Part shown: piece by piece, positions 62,801 through 64,000 of the stretch
Layout of the letters: each line of letters begins with the position of its first letter
Numbering within the stretch: the first letter of the stretch is position 1
Assembly (NCBI RefSeq): GCF_003003035.1
Contig: NZ_PVTS01000003.1
Coordinates: 248,001 to 312,000, forward strand
Source: Marinilabilia salmonicolor
GTDB lineage: Bacteria > Bacteroidota > Bacteroidia > Bacteroidales > Marinilabiliaceae
Length of the DNA stretch: 64,000 nucleotides
Direction of reading: 5' to 3'
The notes under the pieces: model-generated
What the model was told of the DNA's origin: nothing
The model's input: the letters and a program-made list of their open reading frames with translations, nothing else
The model's database searches: none
Translations under genes and position numbers: made by a program

Positions 62801-64000
62801 TTAAGGTTTTTCACCGTCCAAATCCCTTAACCCCTTTAATTGTTTTTCCTTTTTTACCTGTCGGAGTTTTTTGGCGGTATTGGTATAATATTTATGTCCG
62901 GCAATAAAATTGATCTGCTTTTTATTCCAGTCTCCCTGCGAAAGGCTCCCGTTCAACTGCTGAACCTCATTGTAAAGATTGTTGGATACGGGTAGAAAAT
63001 CTGATCTTCCCAAATAATCAAGGTCTGCATCTTTCAAAATGGCTTCCAAATGATTTCGAGGTTCAGCTTCCGGTCTGGTAACATTTATCAGTTGACAAAC
63101 CTCTTCAATTTGCTCATCCGGAAAGTCATACAGTTGCATAACTTCACGTGCCAGATCTATACTGTAATCTTCGTGATGGTCTTTCTCAATCAGAAATCCG
63201 GTGTCGTGAAAAAGAGCTGCAGTTTTAAGCAACAACATCTCTTCTTCTCCAATACCTTCACCCCTCCCGATTATTTCCACCTGGGTCACAACATCCACGG
63301 TATGCTTCATATTGTGATAGGTGAGTTCCGATGGTAATTCATTCTCCAAACGATTCAATACCGCCTGTTCCATATCTGCAAACCGAATGTGCTGTAATCG
63401 TATTCGGAACAATTCATTGGGCTGTTTTCCTTCTCCATCGAGCGACAACTCAGGAAGTATCCCTTTCACAAAATACATATCTGTCTCCCCTTTATACTTC
63501 ACGGGCATTTTGCCCCGATACTCTCCCACAAAAAATTCATTTACCAACTGCCAGGTTGTCCCCGAAATATTAATTTCTCCTGCGATTCCGGAAGACTCCA
63601 TCCGGCTGGCAATATTCACTGTGTCACCCCAAATATCAAACGAAATTTTCTTTCGTCCAACCATGCCTGAAATTACCGGTCCGGTATGTACTCCAATCCT
63701 CAGTTCCCAATATTCCTTGTGCTCCAGCATTTTTACACGCCGCATTTCATTCATATAATTCTGCATCTCAATGGCTGCCAAAACAACCTCAATGGGATTG
63801 GTACTGTTTTTTACAGGCAAACCTCCTGCACACATGTAGGCATCCCCAATGGTTTTAATTTTTTCAATACCATATTTCTCAACAATGGCATCAAAATGAA
63901 GAAAAAACTGATCAAGCTCATCAATAAGCATCTCAGGATTCAATTGCTCCACAATCCTCGTAAATCCCTGAATATCGGCAAATAAAACCGTCACCTTCTG
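62801..64000 (-). CDS. Class III adenylate/guanylate cyclase with C-terminal HD domain (partial, 5' end outside)
   Basis: The visible 400 codons start inside the cyclase domain. The frame is open to the window edge (Gln-Lys-Val-Thr-Val-Leu), so a GTG at 63994 is an internal Val codon. Cyclase metal Asp residues are in VLFADIQGF and TIGDAYMCAGG, the substrate-site DIWGDTVNIASRMES follows. From about residue 200 an HD-type domain has YHNMKHTVDVV, ALFHDTGFL and the Asp of DADLDYLG, which would hydrolyse a phosphodiester or nucleotide. Sensor domains may lie upstream. The protein may both make and break a cyclic nucleotide; this is inference. Confidence 0.85.
   Translation of the reverse strand, partial: QKVTVLFADIQGFTRIVEQLNPEMLIDELDQFFLHFDAIVEKYGIEKIKTIGDAYMCAGGLPVKNSTNPIEVVLAAIEMQNYMNEMRRVKMLEHKEYWELRIGVHTGPVISGMVGRKKISFDIWGDTVNIASRMESSGIAGEINISGTTWQLVNEFFVGEYRGKMPVKYKGETDMYFVKGILPELSLDGEGKQPNELFRIRLQHIRFADMEQAVLNRLENELPSELTYHNMKHTVDVVTQVEIIGRGEGIGEEEMLLLKTAALFHDTGFLIEKDHHEDYSIDLAREVMQLYDFPDEQIEEVCQLINVTRPEAEPRNHLEAILKDADLDYLGRSDFLPVSNNLYNEVQQLNGSLSQGDWNKKQINFIAGHKYYTNTAKKLRQVKKEKQLKGLRDLDGEKP

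Noticed and set aside
63992-63994. GTG start codon for the cyclase-HD protein
   Set aside because: The codon is the Val of the conserved VTVLFADI core and the frame is open to the window edge, so the true start is outside.

Overview
The window looks like a chromosomal segment of a Bacteroidota bacterium, most plausibly of the Marinilabiliales/Bacteroidales side of the phylum. No 16S gene is present, so the genus stays open. Support comes from promoters of the TTTG-N19-TAnnTTTG type (before the tRNA and the methionine operon), an F-type ATP synthase split into two loci (atpD-atpC at 12.7-14.5 kb, atpB-E-F-H-A-G at 56-61 kb) with a bactofilin gene beside the second, a very short epsilon subunit, a TonB receptor with a carboxypeptidase-like N-domain, and DUF4254, U32 and class III sirtuin genes of Bacteroidota type. 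There is no prophage, CRISPR array or rRNA; most genes are core metabolism or cell envelope.

Layout. 0-5.3 kb: a YfiR-like protein beside a truncated membrane gene, a DUF2797 protein, a U32 peptidase-like RNA hydroxylase and an LTA-synthase-type sulfatase. 5.4-12.5 kb: a lipopolysaccharide/surface glycan block with GT2, GT4 and GT9 transferases, two of the GT4 domains fused in one frame. 12.7-18 kb: atpC, atpD, a polyprenyl synthetase and an RND exporter broken by one in-frame TGA. 19.5-25.7 kb: a TolC/HlyD/AcrB efflux operon. 25.7-27.9 kb: an ECF sigma factor, its anti-sigma factor, a Spy-like protein and a small Gly-rich secreted protein. 28-31.2 kb: a methionine locus (metY, homoserine dehydrogenase) behind what reads as a complete leader-peptide attenuator. 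31-39 kb: ComF, RmuC, a GlsB-type membrane protein, a Pit-PhoU phosphate transporter and a PhoR/PhoB-type two-component system, a SPOR lipoprotein and a HAD hydrolase. 39.5 kb: a CAU tRNA. 39.7-45.6 kb: a CPBP-like membrane protein, a zinc-ribbon membrane protein with a condensation-type acyltransferase, a Gfo/Idh/MocA oxidoreductase, a secreted EEP-family lipoprotein and an IS200/RAYT-like Y1 transposase among REP-like palindromes. 46-53 kb: a TonB receptor with a beta-helix lipoprotein, a SHOCT protein, a methyltransferase, a SpmA/SpmB-like protein and a Nim-like flavoprotein. 53-64 kb: dnaG, a sirtuin, the main atp operon, a bactofilin and an adenylate cyclase-HD protein cut by the window end.

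The most interesting signals are in the DNA between genes. (1) Before metY, a 37-codon ORF ending in a Met-rich stretch is followed by mutually exclusive antiterminator and terminator stems. (2) A three-copy family of about 160 bp palindromic elements has inverted ends and, in two copies, different 6-bp target duplications; each copy abuts a gene so that the TAG stop codon is completed by the element's last base. (3) A structured leader family ends exactly at the start codons of the tolC-like, acrB-like and Gfo/Idh genes; it has a conserved 8-nt loop with compensatory stem changes and tiny ORFs. (4) An IS200-like transposase gene lies between GCCCC/GGGGC palindromes and 22-23 bp tandem repeats.
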